NCBI RefSeq assembly: GCF_009189165.1
Contig: NZ_CP045118.1
Span: 1,550,001-1,614,000, forward strand
Length of the DNA: 64,000 nt
Source of the DNA: Pseudomonas sp. SCB32
GTDB lineage: Bacteria > Pseudomonadota > Gammaproteobacteria > Pseudomonadales > Pseudomonadaceae
Direction: 5' to 3'
Part shown: piece by piece, positions 8,946 through 16,502 of the stretch
Layout: every line of letters begins with the position of its first letter
How positions within the stretch are numbered: position 1 is the first letter of the stretch
Translations under genes and position numbers: made by a program
Notes under the pieces: generated by a model
Seen by the model: only the letters and a program-made list of their open reading frames with translations
What the model was told of the DNA's origin: nothing
The model's database searches: none

Positions 8946-9344
8946 ATGAAAGCTGCCTTCACTCTCCTGTCCCTGGCTATCTCCGCGACCGTTCAGATGA
9001 CCCAGGCCGCCCCACAAGTCAGCTATCCGCCGGCCCTTCTCGGGGAGTGGCTGATTTCCGATCACCCCGAGTCCTGCAAGGTCGCTCGCGAGAATCGTCC
9101 CGGACAGCTGATCAATATTGAAGCCGGGCAGATCACTTCCTATGAGTCGACTTCCGTTCTGCAGGCGATTGCCACCGGGGAGCGAGGGCAGAGCTGGCGC
9201 GTCGATTCGCAGGTCAGCTCCTCCGACGGAGAGTTCCCGTTGCATCAGGTGTTCACGCTCGAACAGGGTCGGCTGACCGTCACCAAACTTGCCGACGAGC
9301 AAGGGCCGGAGTTCAGCCTGGTCCACTACCGGTGCCTGGACTGA
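8946..9344 (+). CDS. Secreted/periplasmic protein of unknown function
   Basis: 132 residues with a Sec signal peptide (MKAAFTLLSLAISATVQMTQAA, cleavage near residue 21-22). The mature part of about 110 residues begins PQVSYPPALLGEWLISDHPESC and has two cysteines (in PESCK and near the end in YRCLD) that could form a disulphide. The opening resembles small lipocalin-like or DUF-type proteins in which a GEW segment starts a beta strand, but I do not recognise a named family. It follows the antiporter operon after an 87-bp gap and probably has its own promoter. Confidence 0.75.
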   Translation: MKAAFTLLSLAISATVQMTQAAPQVSYPPALLGEWLISDHPESCKVARENRPGQLINIEAGQITSYESTSVLQAIATGERGQSWRVDSQVSSSDGEFPLHQVFTLEQGRLTVTKLADEQGPEFSLVHYRCLD

Positions 9345-9448
9345 TCGCCGAGTCGCCGCAGGCCCATACAGTTTCCCCTCCGTTCTGTACCTGTCGGCCC
9401 ACACCGCGCGCCTCCTATACTCCAGGCACCTTTTGACTGGAGCGTCCC

Positions 9449-10354
9449 GTGCAGCAATCTCGGCCGTTCTCCCTGGCGTGTCTGGTGTTGGCCATGGCGC
9501 TCTGGGGCAGTTCCTTCATCGCCTTGAAATTCGCCTTCCAGGAAATGCCGGCGATGTGGGTGATCTTCGCCCGTATGGGCCTTGGCAGCCTGATCTTCCT
9601 TGCCGCCTGGCGCTGGCGGGGGCGCATCGACTATCGCTCCGGCGACTGGAAATGGCTGCTCGGGCTCGCGGCCTGCGAGCCTTGCCTTTACTTCATCTTC
9701 GAGTCCCTGGCGCTACAGCACACCAGTGCTGCCCAGGCTGGAATGATCACCGCGCTGTTGCCATTGCTGGTGGCGGTGGGGGCATTTTTCCTGCTGCACG
9801 AGAAGATCGCCCGCAATACCTGGTTCGGCTTCGGCCTGGCGGTACTCGGCGCGCTCTGGCTGACCCTGGCCAGCGAATCGGATGGCCATGCGCCGCAGCC
9901 GCTGCTGGGTAACTTCTACGAATTGCTGGCGATGCTCTGCGCCACCGGCTACACCTTGCTGCTCAAGCATCTGTCGGCGCGCTACTCGCCCTTCATCCTG
10001 ACCGCCATGCAAGCCTTTATCGGTTCGCTGTTCTTCCTGCCGCTGGCACTGGTCAGCTCCGGGCTACCGTCCGCGCCCGGCCCGACCGGCTGGTTCGCAC
10101 TGATCTACCTGGGCAGCGTGGTAACCGTCGGCGCCTACGGCCTCTACAACTTCGGCGTCAGCCGCCTGCCCGCGAGCCAGGCGACCAGCTTCATCAACCT
10201 GATCCCGGTATTCACCCTGGTCTTCGCCGCGCTGCTGCTCGGCGAGGTGCTCAGTGGCCAGCAAGCACTGGCTGCCGGCCTGGTGTTCATCGGGGTTGCC
10301 CTCAGCCAGTGGCGCAGCGCGTCGCCCACGCCGCCCGCCGGTGTGCTGGACTGA
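9449..10354 (+). CDS. EamA/DMT-superfamily inner-membrane transporter
   Basis: 301 residues with ten predicted membrane helices in two EamA repeats (AMALWGSSFIALKFAF in the first; LCATGYTLLLKHLSARY opening the second). Drug/metabolite-superfamily proteins of this type usually export amino acids or other metabolites. The start is GTG with GGAG about 10 nt upstream. It stands 27 bp before a PLP enzyme and is the first gene of a same-strand run that includes an Asp/Glu racemase-like protein, so an amino-acid-derived substrate is a reasonable inference. Substrate cannot be read from sequence. Confidence 0.85.
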   Translation: MQQSRPFSLACLVLAMALWGSSFIALKFAFQEMPAMWVIFARMGLGSLIFLAAWRWRGRIDYRSGDWKWLLGLAACEPCLYFIFESLALQHTSAAQAGMITALLPLLVAVGAFFLLHEKIARNTWFGFGLAVLGALWLTLASESDGHAPQPLLGNFYELLAMLCATGYTLLLKHLSARYSPFILTAMQAFIGSLFFLPLALVSSGLPSAPGPTGWFALIYLGSVVTVGAYGLYNFGVSRLPASQATSFINLIPVFTLVFAALLLGEVLSGQQALAAGLVFIGVALSQWRSASPTPPAGVLD

Positions 10355-10381
10355 CTTTCTGCCATTCGACGAGGAAACTGC

Positions 10382-11482
10382 ATGTCCGCCCAAGACCGTA
10401 ACTGGACCCGCGAAGCGATCCGCATCATCGAGGCGGACTTCCAGCGCAGTGCCGATACCCACCTGATCCCCCTGGAGATGCCCGGCCTGCCGGGTGTCGA
10501 CCTGTACTTCAAGGACGAGTCCAGCCATCCCACCGGCAGCCTCAAGCACCGCCTGGCGCGTTCGCTGTTCCTCTACGCGCTGTGCAACGGCTGGCTGCGC
10601 GCCGGCGCGCCGGTGATCGAGGCGTCCAGCGGTTCGACGGCGATCTCCGAAGCCTACTTCGCCCGGCTGCTCGGCCTGCCGTTCATTGCCGTTGTGCCCG
10701 CCAGCACCTCGAAGGAGAAGATCGCACAGATCGCCTTCTACGGCGGCCAGGCCCATCTGGTGGAAGACCCGACGCAGATCTACGCCGAGTCCGAACGCCT
10801 GGCGAAGGAATCCGGCGGGCACTTCATGGACCAGTTCACCTACGCCGAGCGCGCCACCGACTGGCGGGCGAACAACAACATCGCCGAGTCGATCTTCCAG
10901 CAGATGCGCCATGAGCGTTTCCCCGAGCCCTCCTGGCTGGTCTCGAGCCCGGGCACCGGCGGTACCCTGGCCACCCTCGGCCGCTTCGCCCGCTACCGCC
11001 GCCACGAGACCCGCGTGCTCTGCGCCGATGCTGAGCGCTCGGTGTTCTTCGAGTCGTACCGCACCGGCAATCGCGACCTGACCCTGAGCTACGGCTCGCG
11101 TATCGAGGGCATCGGCCGGCCGCGTGTCGAGGCGTCCTTCCTGCCCAACGTAATCGACGCCTGCTGCCAGGTGCCGGACGACCTGTCCCTGGCGGCCATG
11201 CATTACCTGGCCCGGCGTCTTGGCCGACATGTCGGTGGTTCCAGCGGCACCAACCTGATCGGCGCGATGCTGGTGGCGCGGCAGATGGTCGAGCGCGGCG
11301 AAAGCGGTTCGATCGTGGCGATCCTCTGCGACAGCGGCGAGCGCTACGAGACCACCTACTACAACCCGCTGTGGCTGCTGTCCCAGGGCTTCGATCTCGA
11401 TCCACTGATCGAGGCGCTGCGCCAGTGCGCCGAGGTTGGTGCGGCGCTGCCGGGCAACGTGCCTCACTGCGGGCTGGAGTGA
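10382..11482 (+). CDS. PLP-dependent cysteine-synthase-family enzyme (beta-replacing/eliminating fold type II)
   Basis: 366 residues of the tryptophan-synthase-beta / cysteine-synthase fold. The PLP lysine is in SSHPTGSLKHRLA (about residue 55); EASSGSTAISEAYFARLLG is the substrate/PLP loop; SSPGTGGTLATLGRF is the phosphate-binding glycine loop, and CDSGERY near 320 is the C-terminal signature. The N-terminal ~50 residues and the C-terminus (QGFDLDPLIEAL) differ from CysK/CysM, so this is a separate subgroup, possibly an L-cysteine desulphydrase or a lyase on another amino acid. RBS GAGGAAA precedes ATG. Only 4 nt separate it from the racemase-like gene. Confidence 0.82.
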   Translation: MSAQDRNWTREAIRIIEADFQRSADTHLIPLEMPGLPGVDLYFKDESSHPTGSLKHRLARSLFLYALCNGWLRAGAPVIEASSGSTAISEAYFARLLGLPFIAVVPASTSKEKIAQIAFYGGQAHLVEDPTQIYAESERLAKESGGHFMDQFTYAERATDWRANNNIAESIFQQMRHERFPEPSWLVSSPGTGGTLATLGRFARYRRHETRVLCADAERSVFFESYRTGNRDLTLSYGSRIEGIGRPRVEASFLPNVIDACCQVPDDLSLAAMHYLARRLGRHVGGSSGTNLIGAMLVARQMVERGESGSIVAILCDSGERYETTYYNPLWLLSQGFDLDPLIEALRQCAEVGAALPGNVPHCGLE

Positions 11483-11486
11483 ACCC

Positions 11487-12176
11487 ATGAAAACCATCGG
11501 CCTGATCGGCGGCATGAGCTGGGAGTCCACCATTCCCTACTACCGGCAGATCAACCAGACCATCAAGGAGCGCCTGGGTGGCCTGCACTCGGCGAAGATC
11601 GTGCTGTACAGCGTCGACTTCCACGAGATCGAGCGCCTGCAGCATGCCGGCGACTGGGATGCCGCCGGGCTCTTGCTGGCTGGTGCCGCGCGCTCGCTGC
11701 ACGCGGCCGGCGCGGACTTCCTGGTCCTCTGCACCAACACCATGCACAAGGTGGCGCCGGCGATCGAGGCGGCGGTGGACATCCCGCTGCTGCACATTGC
11801 CGACCCGACTGCCGAGGCGATCCGCGCGGCGGGTCTGACCACAGTCGGCCTGCTGGGTACGCGCTTCACCATGGAGCAGGCGTTCTACAAGGACCGCTTG
11901 CAGGAGAGGTTCGACCTGCAGGTGCTCACGCCGTCGGAAGACGAGCGCCAGGTGGTGCACCGGATCATCTACGAGGAATTGTGCCTGGGACAGATTCGCG
12001 ATGAGTCGCGCGAGGCTTACCGGCGCATCATCGCTTCCCTGGTGGAACGAGGCGCCCAGGCGGTGATCCTCGGCTGCACCGAGATATCCCTGCTGGTCGG
12101 TCCCCAGGACGCGTCGGTGCCGCTGTTCGATACCACTACCATCCACGCTCGGCAGGCCGCCGAGCGGGCACTCTGA
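11487..12176 (+). CDS. Aspartate/glutamate racemase family protein (YgeA/RacD-like)
   Basis: 229 residues. The start IGLIGGMSWEST and the two catalytic cysteines, in LCTNTMHK (about residue 84) and LGCTEISLL (about residue 197), define the Asp/Glu racemase family, whose members exchange alpha-hydrogens without PLP. YgeA-type members have broad amino-acid racemase activity. The ATG at 11487 follows the PLP-enzyme stop by 4 nt; an upstream in-frame start would lie inside that gene. With the preceding EamA exporter and PLP enzyme this suggests handling of a D- or sulphur amino acid, an inference from context only. Confidence 0.86.
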   Translation: MKTIGLIGGMSWESTIPYYRQINQTIKERLGGLHSAKIVLYSVDFHEIERLQHAGDWDAAGLLLAGAARSLHAAGADFLVLCTNTMHKVAPAIEAAVDIPLLHIADPTAEAIRAAGLTTVGLLGTRFTMEQAFYKDRLQERFDLQVLTPSEDERQVVHRIIYEELCLGQIRDESREAYRRIIASLVERGAQAVILGCTEISLLVGPQDASVPLFDTTTIHARQAAERAL

Positions 12177-12189
12177 GCGAGGATGGCCG

Positions 12190-12441
12190 ATGAGCTTCAT
12201 CAGTATGAAGGTACGCGCGGCATTCATGGTCCACGGCTATGACGAGCAGAACCGCGAAGTGGTCGAGCAGATCAACGAGCCGGAATTCGTCGAGAAGCTG
12301 GTGCGCGTGGAGCGCATCCAGTCGGTGAGCGAGAAGTATGTGCTGGTGACGTCCAGCCACGGCCGGGTGGCCTACTGGGAGTATGAGGGCGGGCTGATCG
12401 CGCTCAAGGCACGGCTGAGGTCGGCGGGGCTGCTGTTCTGA
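12190..12441 (+). CDS. Small protein of unknown function
   Basis: 83 residues, soluble, mixed alpha/beta composition (MSFISMKVRAAFMVHGYDEQN... ERIQSVSEKYVLVTSSHGRVAYWEYEG). It has GAGG about 8 nt before ATG and starts 13 nt after the racemase-like gene, so it is probably the last gene of that run. The pattern of a strand reporting on state followed by an acidic helix might suit a KTSC- or regulatory-type domain, but I cannot name it. Confidence 0.7.
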   Translation: MSFISMKVRAAFMVHGYDEQNREVVEQINEPEFVEKLVRVERIQSVSEKYVLVTSSHGRVAYWEYEGGLIALKARLRSAGLLF

Positions 12442-12457
12442 GTCCCGCCGCACCGGA

Positions 12458-13126
12458 TCAGTCGTTGCTGGCGCCGCCCGGGTAGGCGCAGCCCTGCATG
12501 ACCTGGCTGTCCACCCGCAGCTCGGCGGACAGGCTGGTCAGCGCGCCGCTCATGCTGTCCTGGCAGCGCGCCGGGGCAACCCAGAGTTCCAGTTTCTCGC
12601 CATTGGCTTCACTGGAGTAACTGGTGCTGCCGTTGGGCAGGCCCTCGGCGATGTAGGGCACCACCAGCGATTGCTTGCCGGGGCGCTCGAGCAGCAGGCC
12701 CTGGTTGTTGATCAGCACGCTCCAGCCCGGTTCGTTGCCATGGGCGCGGACGATGCTGCGCTTGAAGTTCGGGTCGTCGCAGCCGGGGCCTTCGTGCTGC
12801 AGGCGCAGTACCTTGCTCACTTCCAGCTTGCCGTCGGTGCCGGCGGCGGTGCTGCCGCTGAAATTGCCGCGCAGGTCGACGAACAGGGTGCTGGCGCCAT
12901 CCTCGAACAGGCTTTTGGCATCGCGGGGCAGGCCGGTATTGGCACTGTCCTCGACGCTGAAGCGGCGCTGCTCGGTGCAACTGCGGAACATCAGCTTGCG
13001 GTCCTGCTGGCTGAGTTCGCCTTGCAGGCGGGTGGAGGCGTTAATATCGGTCTTGCTCGGCGTCCACACCTGGCAGGCGGCGAACAGGGGCAGCAGGCTG
13101 AACAGAATGAAACGACTGGATCGCAT
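12458..13126 (-). CDS. Lipoprotein of unknown function
   Basis: 222 residues with a lipoprotein signal (LLPLFAAC, Cys at about 18). The mature protein contains CTEQRRFSVED, a long beta-rich middle and a closing WVAPARCQDSMSGALTSLSAELRVDSQVMQGCAYPG; this C-terminal cysteine pattern resembles COG3650-type membrane lipoproteins whose ends bind or resemble a heat-shock HslJ-like fold. It faces the small gene at 12190 tail to tail. Function unknown. Confidence 0.75.
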   Translation of the reverse strand: MRSSRFILFSLLPLFAACQVWTPSKTDINASTRLQGELSQQDRKLMFRSCTEQRRFSVEDSANTGLPRDAKSLFEDGASTLFVDLRGNFSGSTAAGTDGKLEVSKVLRLQHEGPGCDDPNFKRSIVRAHGNEPGWSVLINNQGLLLERPGKQSLVVPYIAEGLPNGSTSYSSEANGEKLELWVAPARCQDSMSGALTSLSAELRVDSQVMQGCAYPGGASND

Positions 13127-13212
13127 GGATCGGGCTCCCTCGAAAGTGGGCCCACGTTACCCAGCGCAGCCAGTCATCTCAAGGGCAATGCCAGGCTTGG
13201 GGAGGAATTCGG

Positions 13213-13611
13213 ATGATTCGTTGCAAGCGTGCCTACGAGCCGGCGGTGCAGGATGATGGCCAGCGGGTGCTGGTGGACCGCCTGTGGCCGCGCGGGATCC
13301 GCAAGGAAGACCTGCACATGGAGCTGTGGGCCAAGGACGCCTCGCCGTCCAACGAACTGCGCCAGCGCTTCCATCACGATCCGAGCCTGTTCGAGGACTT
13401 CCGCCAGGCCTACCACCGCGAACTGAATGCCCATCCGGAGCACTGGATGGGGCTGCTCGACTTGGCGCGCAAGGGTACGCTGACGCTGCTCTATGGAGCC
13501 AAGGACGAGGAGCACAACAACGCGCAGGTGCTGGCCGAGTTCCTCGAGGATGAGCTGGAGAAGCAGGGAGAAGGCAGCTCGCCGGTCTGCTACGCCGAGA
13601 AGAGCGAGTAG
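13213..13611 (+). CDS. DUF488 family protein (YeaO-like)
   Basis: 132 residues. The family signature is VLVDRLWPRGIRKEDLHMELWAKDASPSNELRQRFHHD, followed by LLDLARKGTLTLLYGAKDEEHNNAQVLAEFLEDEL. DUF488 proteins are small cytoplasmic proteins of unknown biochemical role. RBS GGGGAGGA lies 8 nt before ATG. The gene is divergent from the lipoprotein to its left and is followed by a REP palindrome. Confidence 0.9.
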   Translation: MIRCKRAYEPAVQDDGQRVLVDRLWPRGIRKEDLHMELWAKDASPSNELRQRFHHDPSLFEDFRQAYHRELNAHPEHWMGLLDLARKGTLTLLYGAKDEEHNNAQVLAEFLEDELEKQGEGSSPVCYAEKSE

Positions 13612-13630
13612 CTGCGAGCTGCACCGCTCA

Positions 13631-13680
13631 TTGTAGGAGCGGGCCATGCCCGCGATCGCGCGCATGGCGCGCTCCTACAA
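13631..13680. repeat. REP palindrome (REPIN), copy 1
   Basis: A 50-bp inverted pair beginning TTGTAGGAGCGGGCCATG and ending GCGCGCTCCTACAA; the two halves match at about 23 of 25 positions. It is one of four copies in the window (others near 28570, 38688 and 58066), all intergenic. It lies downstream of the DUF488 gene and the convergent SDR. Confidence 0.9.
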
Positions 13681-13740
13681 TTTCGCGCCGGAATCATGGG
13701 GATGACGTGCCAAGGTTATCCGCCCCACGAGTACGATCCG

Positions 13741-14340
13741 TCACCAGATCTTGTACACCTGCCCGGTCTGCGCGCCTTCCACGCTGCGGGCGAAGCCCAG
13801 GGCCGCATCGGCGGCCAGGACCGGCTTGAAGCCGCGGAAGAACGGCGCGTAGCCTTCCATCGACTCCACCAGCACATTCGGGCTGACCGCGTTGATCCGC
13901 TGGCCGCGCGGCAGTTCCAGGGCGGCGCTGCGCACGAAGCCCTCCACGGCGCCATTGACCAGGCTGGCCGAACTGCCCAGCACGATCGGCTGTTCGCTGA
14001 GGATGCCGGTGGTGAGGGTGAAGGAGGCGCCGTCGTTGGCGTACTGACTGCCGATCAGCACCAGGTTCACCTGGCCCATCAGCTTGTCCTTCAGACCGAC
14101 CGCCATTTCCGCCTCGCCCATTTCCGAAAGCTTTCCGAAGTGGACCTTGCCGGCGGCACTGATCAGGGCATCGAAGCCGCCGATCTGTTCGAACAGGGCG
14201 CGGATCGAGGCGCTGTCGGTGATGTCCACGCGCGCATCGCCGCTGCTGCGGCCGACGCGGATGATTTCATGACGCGGGCCCAGTTCGTTGGCGACGGCCT
14301 GGCCGAGGGTGCCGCTGGCACCGATCAGGATGATTTTCAT
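13741..14340 (-). CDS. Short-chain dehydrogenase/reductase-like protein lacking the catalytic Tyr-x-x-x-Lys
   Basis: 199 residues with a Rossmann nucleotide-binding start (IILIGASGTLGQAV) and an SDR core: DALISAAGK takes the place of NNAG, and a Ser region reads VLGSSASLVNGAVEGFVRSAALEL. At the position where classical SDRs have YxxxK this protein reads NGAVE, so neither catalytic residue is present. This is a known non-classical subgroup (from memory, annotated simply as short-chain dehydrogenase). It may bind NAD(P)H as a reductase with other chemistry or as a sensor. Divergent from a LysR regulator, which probably controls it. Confidence 0.82.
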   Translation of the reverse strand: MKIILIGASGTLGQAVANELGPRHEIIRVGRSSGDARVDITDSASIRALFEQIGGFDALISAAGKVHFGKLSEMGEAEMAVGLKDKLMGQVNLVLIGSQYANDGASFTLTTGILSEQPIVLGSSASLVNGAVEGFVRSAALELPRGQRINAVSPNVLVESMEGYAPFFRGFKPVLAADAALGFARSVEGAQTGQVYKIW

Positions 14341-14393
14341 GAAGGCTCCGAGGGGATATGGCTGAAGGTAGCTTCAGAGTAGAGTGACAGCTT

Positions 14394-14420
14394 GTTGTGA
14401 TAATCCTGCCAATCGACAAC
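14394..14420. promoter_or_regulatory. Candidate LysR-type operator between divergent genes
   Basis: GTTGT-N17-ACAAC dyad with partial internal symmetry, between the SDR and LysR-family start codons (93-bp gap). LysR regulators usually bind imperfect dyads in such divergent promoters. The assignment is inferred from position. Confidence 0.4.
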
Positions 14421-14433
14421 CTTTGGTTTTCAT

Positions 14434-15363
14434 ATGGAAACAATTGCCAGCAACCTGGAAGACCTCTCCGCCTTCGCGGTGCTGCTGGAGTGCGGCAGCT
14501 TCACCCGCGCCGCCGAGAAGCTCGGCTGCAGCAAGGGCCAGCTGTCCAAGCGGATTTCCGCGCTGGAGCAGGCCTTGGGCGCGACCCTGGTGCACCGCAC
14601 TACCCGGCGCCTGTCGCTGACTGCTGCGGGGGCGGCATTGCTGCCCGAGGCCCAGGCGCTCAATGCCCAGGCGGCGCGGGCGCGGCAGGCGGTGCTGGCC
14701 TTGCAGGACGAGGCGCGGGGCACGGTGCGCCTGAGCGTGCCGGTGTCCCTGGGGGAGACCTTCTTCGATGCATGGCTGATGGAGTTTTCCCGCGATTACC
14801 CGGAGATTCGCCTGGAGTTGGACCTGTCCAACACTCTGCGTGACCTGGTGGCGGATGGATTTGACCTGGCGATCCGTTCCGGCAGCCTGGCGGTGGACGA
14901 GCGCGTGGTGGCAAGGCCGTTGTTCGCCCTGCAGGAATTGACCTGTGCCACGCCGGACTACCTGGCGCGGCACGGGGTGCCGCAAGCGCCGGCGGAGCTG
15001 ACTGGGCATTCGTGCCTGCAGAATACCCATTACCAGGACAGCGGCACCTGGCTCTACCAGCGGCAGCATGAACTCTTCCGGGTGGCGGTCGACGGCCTCC
15101 TGGCGAGCAATCACTACACCTTGCTGAAGAAGGCGGTACTGGCTGGCGCAGGTATCAGCCGGCTGCCGTCGTACATGATTCAGCAGGAATTGGCTGAAGG
15201 TCGTCTGATCTGGCTGTTGCGCGACTACCAGACCCGAACCCAGCCGGTGTTCCTCATCCATCCCTACCAGGGCCGATTGCCGCGCCGCACGCAGCTGTTG
15301 GCGAGCTATCTGCTGCGCTGGTTCGAGCAGAGCCGGCAGCAACTGGTCGCGCTGGAAGGCTGA
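14434..15363 (+). CDS. LysR-family transcriptional regulator
   Basis: 309 residues. The N-terminal winged helix-turn-helix covers about residues 5-65 (FTRAAEKLGCSKGQLSKRISALEQALGATLVHRTTRRLSLTAAG), and the rest is the periplasmic-binding-protein-like effector domain (VRLSVPVSLGETFFDAWLMEFSRDYPEIRLEL). The start is ATG in CATATGGAA; no strong RBS is visible. It is transcribed away from the SDR-like gene, the usual arrangement for a LysR regulator and its target. The effector is unknown. The next gene on the same strand has its own repeat-rich promoter. Confidence 0.92.
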   Translation: METIASNLEDLSAFAVLLECGSFTRAAEKLGCSKGQLSKRISALEQALGATLVHRTTRRLSLTAAGAALLPEAQALNAQAARARQAVLALQDEARGTVRLSVPVSLGETFFDAWLMEFSRDYPEIRLELDLSNTLRDLVADGFDLAIRSGSLAVDERVVARPLFALQELTCATPDYLARHGVPQAPAELTGHSCLQNTHYQDSGTWLYQRQHELFRVAVDGLLASNHYTLLKKAVLAGAGISRLPSYMIQQELAEGRLIWLLRDYQTRTQPVFLIHPYQGRLPRRTQLLASYLLRWFEQSRQQLVALEG

Positions 15364-15373
15364 CGGACATTTC

Positions 15374-15449
15374 GTTCAGGCTCGTTCAGGTTCGTTCAGC
15401 ACTGGTTCAGAGAGGGTTCAGGGGGAGTTCAGGGTGGGGGCCGTAGGCT
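15374..15449 (+). promoter_or_regulatory. Six phased GTTCAG repeats plus -10: probable PhoP-type promoter
   Basis: GTTCAG occurs at 15374, 15384, 15394, 15405, 15416 and 15427, i.e. every 10-11 bp, so all copies face the same side of the helix. TAGGCT at 15444-15449 lies 11 bp beyond the last copy, and no -35 hexamer is present. Tandem hexamers separated by 4-5 bp are the form of site bound by OmpR/PhoB-class response regulators, and GTTCAG is (from memory) the PhoP half-site in Pseudomonas. PhoP sites typically replace the -35. Six copies would hold three dimers. Confidence 0.65.
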
Positions 15450-15487
15450 TTGCCCATCCTTTTTGAACGCCTCTCGAGGTAGCCATC

Positions 15488-15955
15488 ATGAATCGCTCCA
15501 CTCTGCTGCTGACCGCAGTGTTCACCAGTGCCACCCTGGCCTTGACCGGTTGCGCCTCCAATCTGTCGGGCTCGTCCTACTCCCGCGATGACGCCCGAGC
15601 GGTGCAGAACGTGCGCACGGGCACCATCGAGTCCCTGCGACCGGTGCAGATCGAAGGCACCAAGACGCCGATCGGCACCCTCGCCGGCGCCGCCGTCGGA
15701 GGCATCGCCGGTAGTTCCATCGGAGGCGGCCGCGGCAAGACCATCACGACCATCCTCGGCGGTGTTGCAGGCGGTGCCGCAGGCTCGGCGGTGGAAGAGG
15801 GCATCACCCGCACCCAGGGCGTGGAGATCGTGGTGCGCGAAGACGGTGGCGCCACCCGTGCCTATGTCCAGGCGGTGGACCCGGCCCAGCAGTTCCGCAT
15901 CGGTGATCGCGTGCGCATCCTGACCGTCAATGGCGCCAGCCGAGTTGCCATCTGA
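15488..15955 (+). CDS. slyB: Glycine-zipper outer-membrane lipoprotein (SlyB-like), copy 2
   Basis: 155 residues with a lipobox (LALTGC, Cys at about 22) and a glycine zipper (TLAGAAVGGIAGSSIGG, TILGGVAGGAAGSA). It is closely similar over its whole length to the gene at 2414-2878, including VQNVRTGTIESLRPVQIEGTKTPIG and EEGITRTQGVEI. In enteric bacteria slyB is a PhoP-regulated outer-membrane stress gene, and the repeat-rich promoter here fits that. RBS is CTCGAGGTAGCC upstream of ATG. The PagP-like gene starts 14 nt after the stop, so the two probably form one operon acting on the outer membrane. Confidence 0.87.
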   Translation: MNRSTLLLTAVFTSATLALTGCASNLSGSSYSRDDARAVQNVRTGTIESLRPVQIEGTKTPIGTLAGAAVGGIAGSSIGGGRGKTITTILGGVAGGAAGSAVEEGITRTQGVEIVVREDGGATRAYVQAVDPAQQFRIGDRVRILTVNGASRVAI

Positions 15956-15969
15956 GCGGAGGACATGCC

Positions 15970-16428
15970 ATGCGCCGCCTGACGATCGCGCTGCTGCTGA
16001 TGCTCGGCTGCGGTGCCGTCCTGGCCGAGAGCGGGGACTTCTGGTACCTGCAGACCAGCGTCTACACCAAGCACTGGAGCGATGATCCGGATCACAACAA
16101 CCACCAGGACCTGATTGGCCTGGAGCGTAACCGCGCCGACGGCATCGTGTTCGGTGGCGCGACTTTCCGTAACTCCTTCAGCCAGCGTTCCAACTATGTC
16201 TATGCCGGCAAGCGCTTCGACTGGGAAGGCACGCCGTTTTACGCCAAGGTCACCGGCGGCGCGCTGCAGGGCTATCACGGCAAGTACCGCGACAAGATCC
16301 CGTTGAACCACTATGGCGTGGCGCCAGCGATCATTCCTTCACTGGGGGCGACCCTGGGGCCGGTCGGCGCCGAGCTGGTGGTGCTGGGTGGTTCCGCCAC
16401 GATGGTCAACGTTGGCGTGCGCTTCTGA
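15970..16428 (+). CDS. pagP: PagP-like outer-membrane lipid A palmitoyltransferase
   Basis: 152 residues with a signal peptide (cleavage after about Ala19) and alternating beta strands ending in an aromatic C-terminus (VNVGVRF), as expected for a small outer-membrane barrel. SLGATLGPVGAELVVLGG...MVNVGVRF and IPLNHYGVAPAIIPSLG parallel the C-terminal half of E. coli PagP (NYIPLPVLLPLASVGYGPV). H35 in YTKHW is a candidate catalytic residue. Pseudomonas homologues (the divergent PagP, PA1343 in PAO1 from memory) transfer palmitate to lipid A and are PhoP-regulated; many databases mislabel them sn-glycerol-3-phosphate transporters. The enzyme assignment rests on this similarity plus the SlyB and repeat context. 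Confidence 0.75.
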   Translation: MRRLTIALLLMLGCGAVLAESGDFWYLQTSVYTKHWSDDPDHNNHQDLIGLERNRADGIVFGGATFRNSFSQRSNYVYAGKRFDWEGTPFYAKVTGGALQGYHGKYRDKIPLNHYGVAPAIIPSLGATLGPVGAELVVLGGSATMVNVGVRF

Positions 16429-16444
16429 GTGTCATTGAGCTGAT

Positions 16445-16490
16445 AACGGGCAAGGCCTGCGCGGAGTGAACTGCGCAGGCCTTGCCCGTT
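16445..16490. terminator. Bidirectional terminator, 18-bp perfect stem
   Basis: AACGGGCAAGGCCTGCGC at 16445-16462 pairs exactly with 16473-16490 around a 10-nt loop. It lies between the convergent PagP-like and aminotransferase genes. TTCTT follows on the + strand, so it likely serves both. Confidence 0.85.
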
Positions 16491-16502
16491 CTTGCACTCG
16501 AG

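Noticed and set aside
15374..15432. GTTCAG repeats as a CRISPR or microsatellite
   Set aside because: Units are only 6 bp with 4-5-bp spacers and match a response-regulator site layout placed exactly at a promoter.
15970..16428. sn-glycerol-3-phosphate transporter
   Set aside because: 152 residues with a signal peptide and beta-barrel pattern, no membrane helices beyond the signal; similarity is to PagP-type outer-membrane enzymes.
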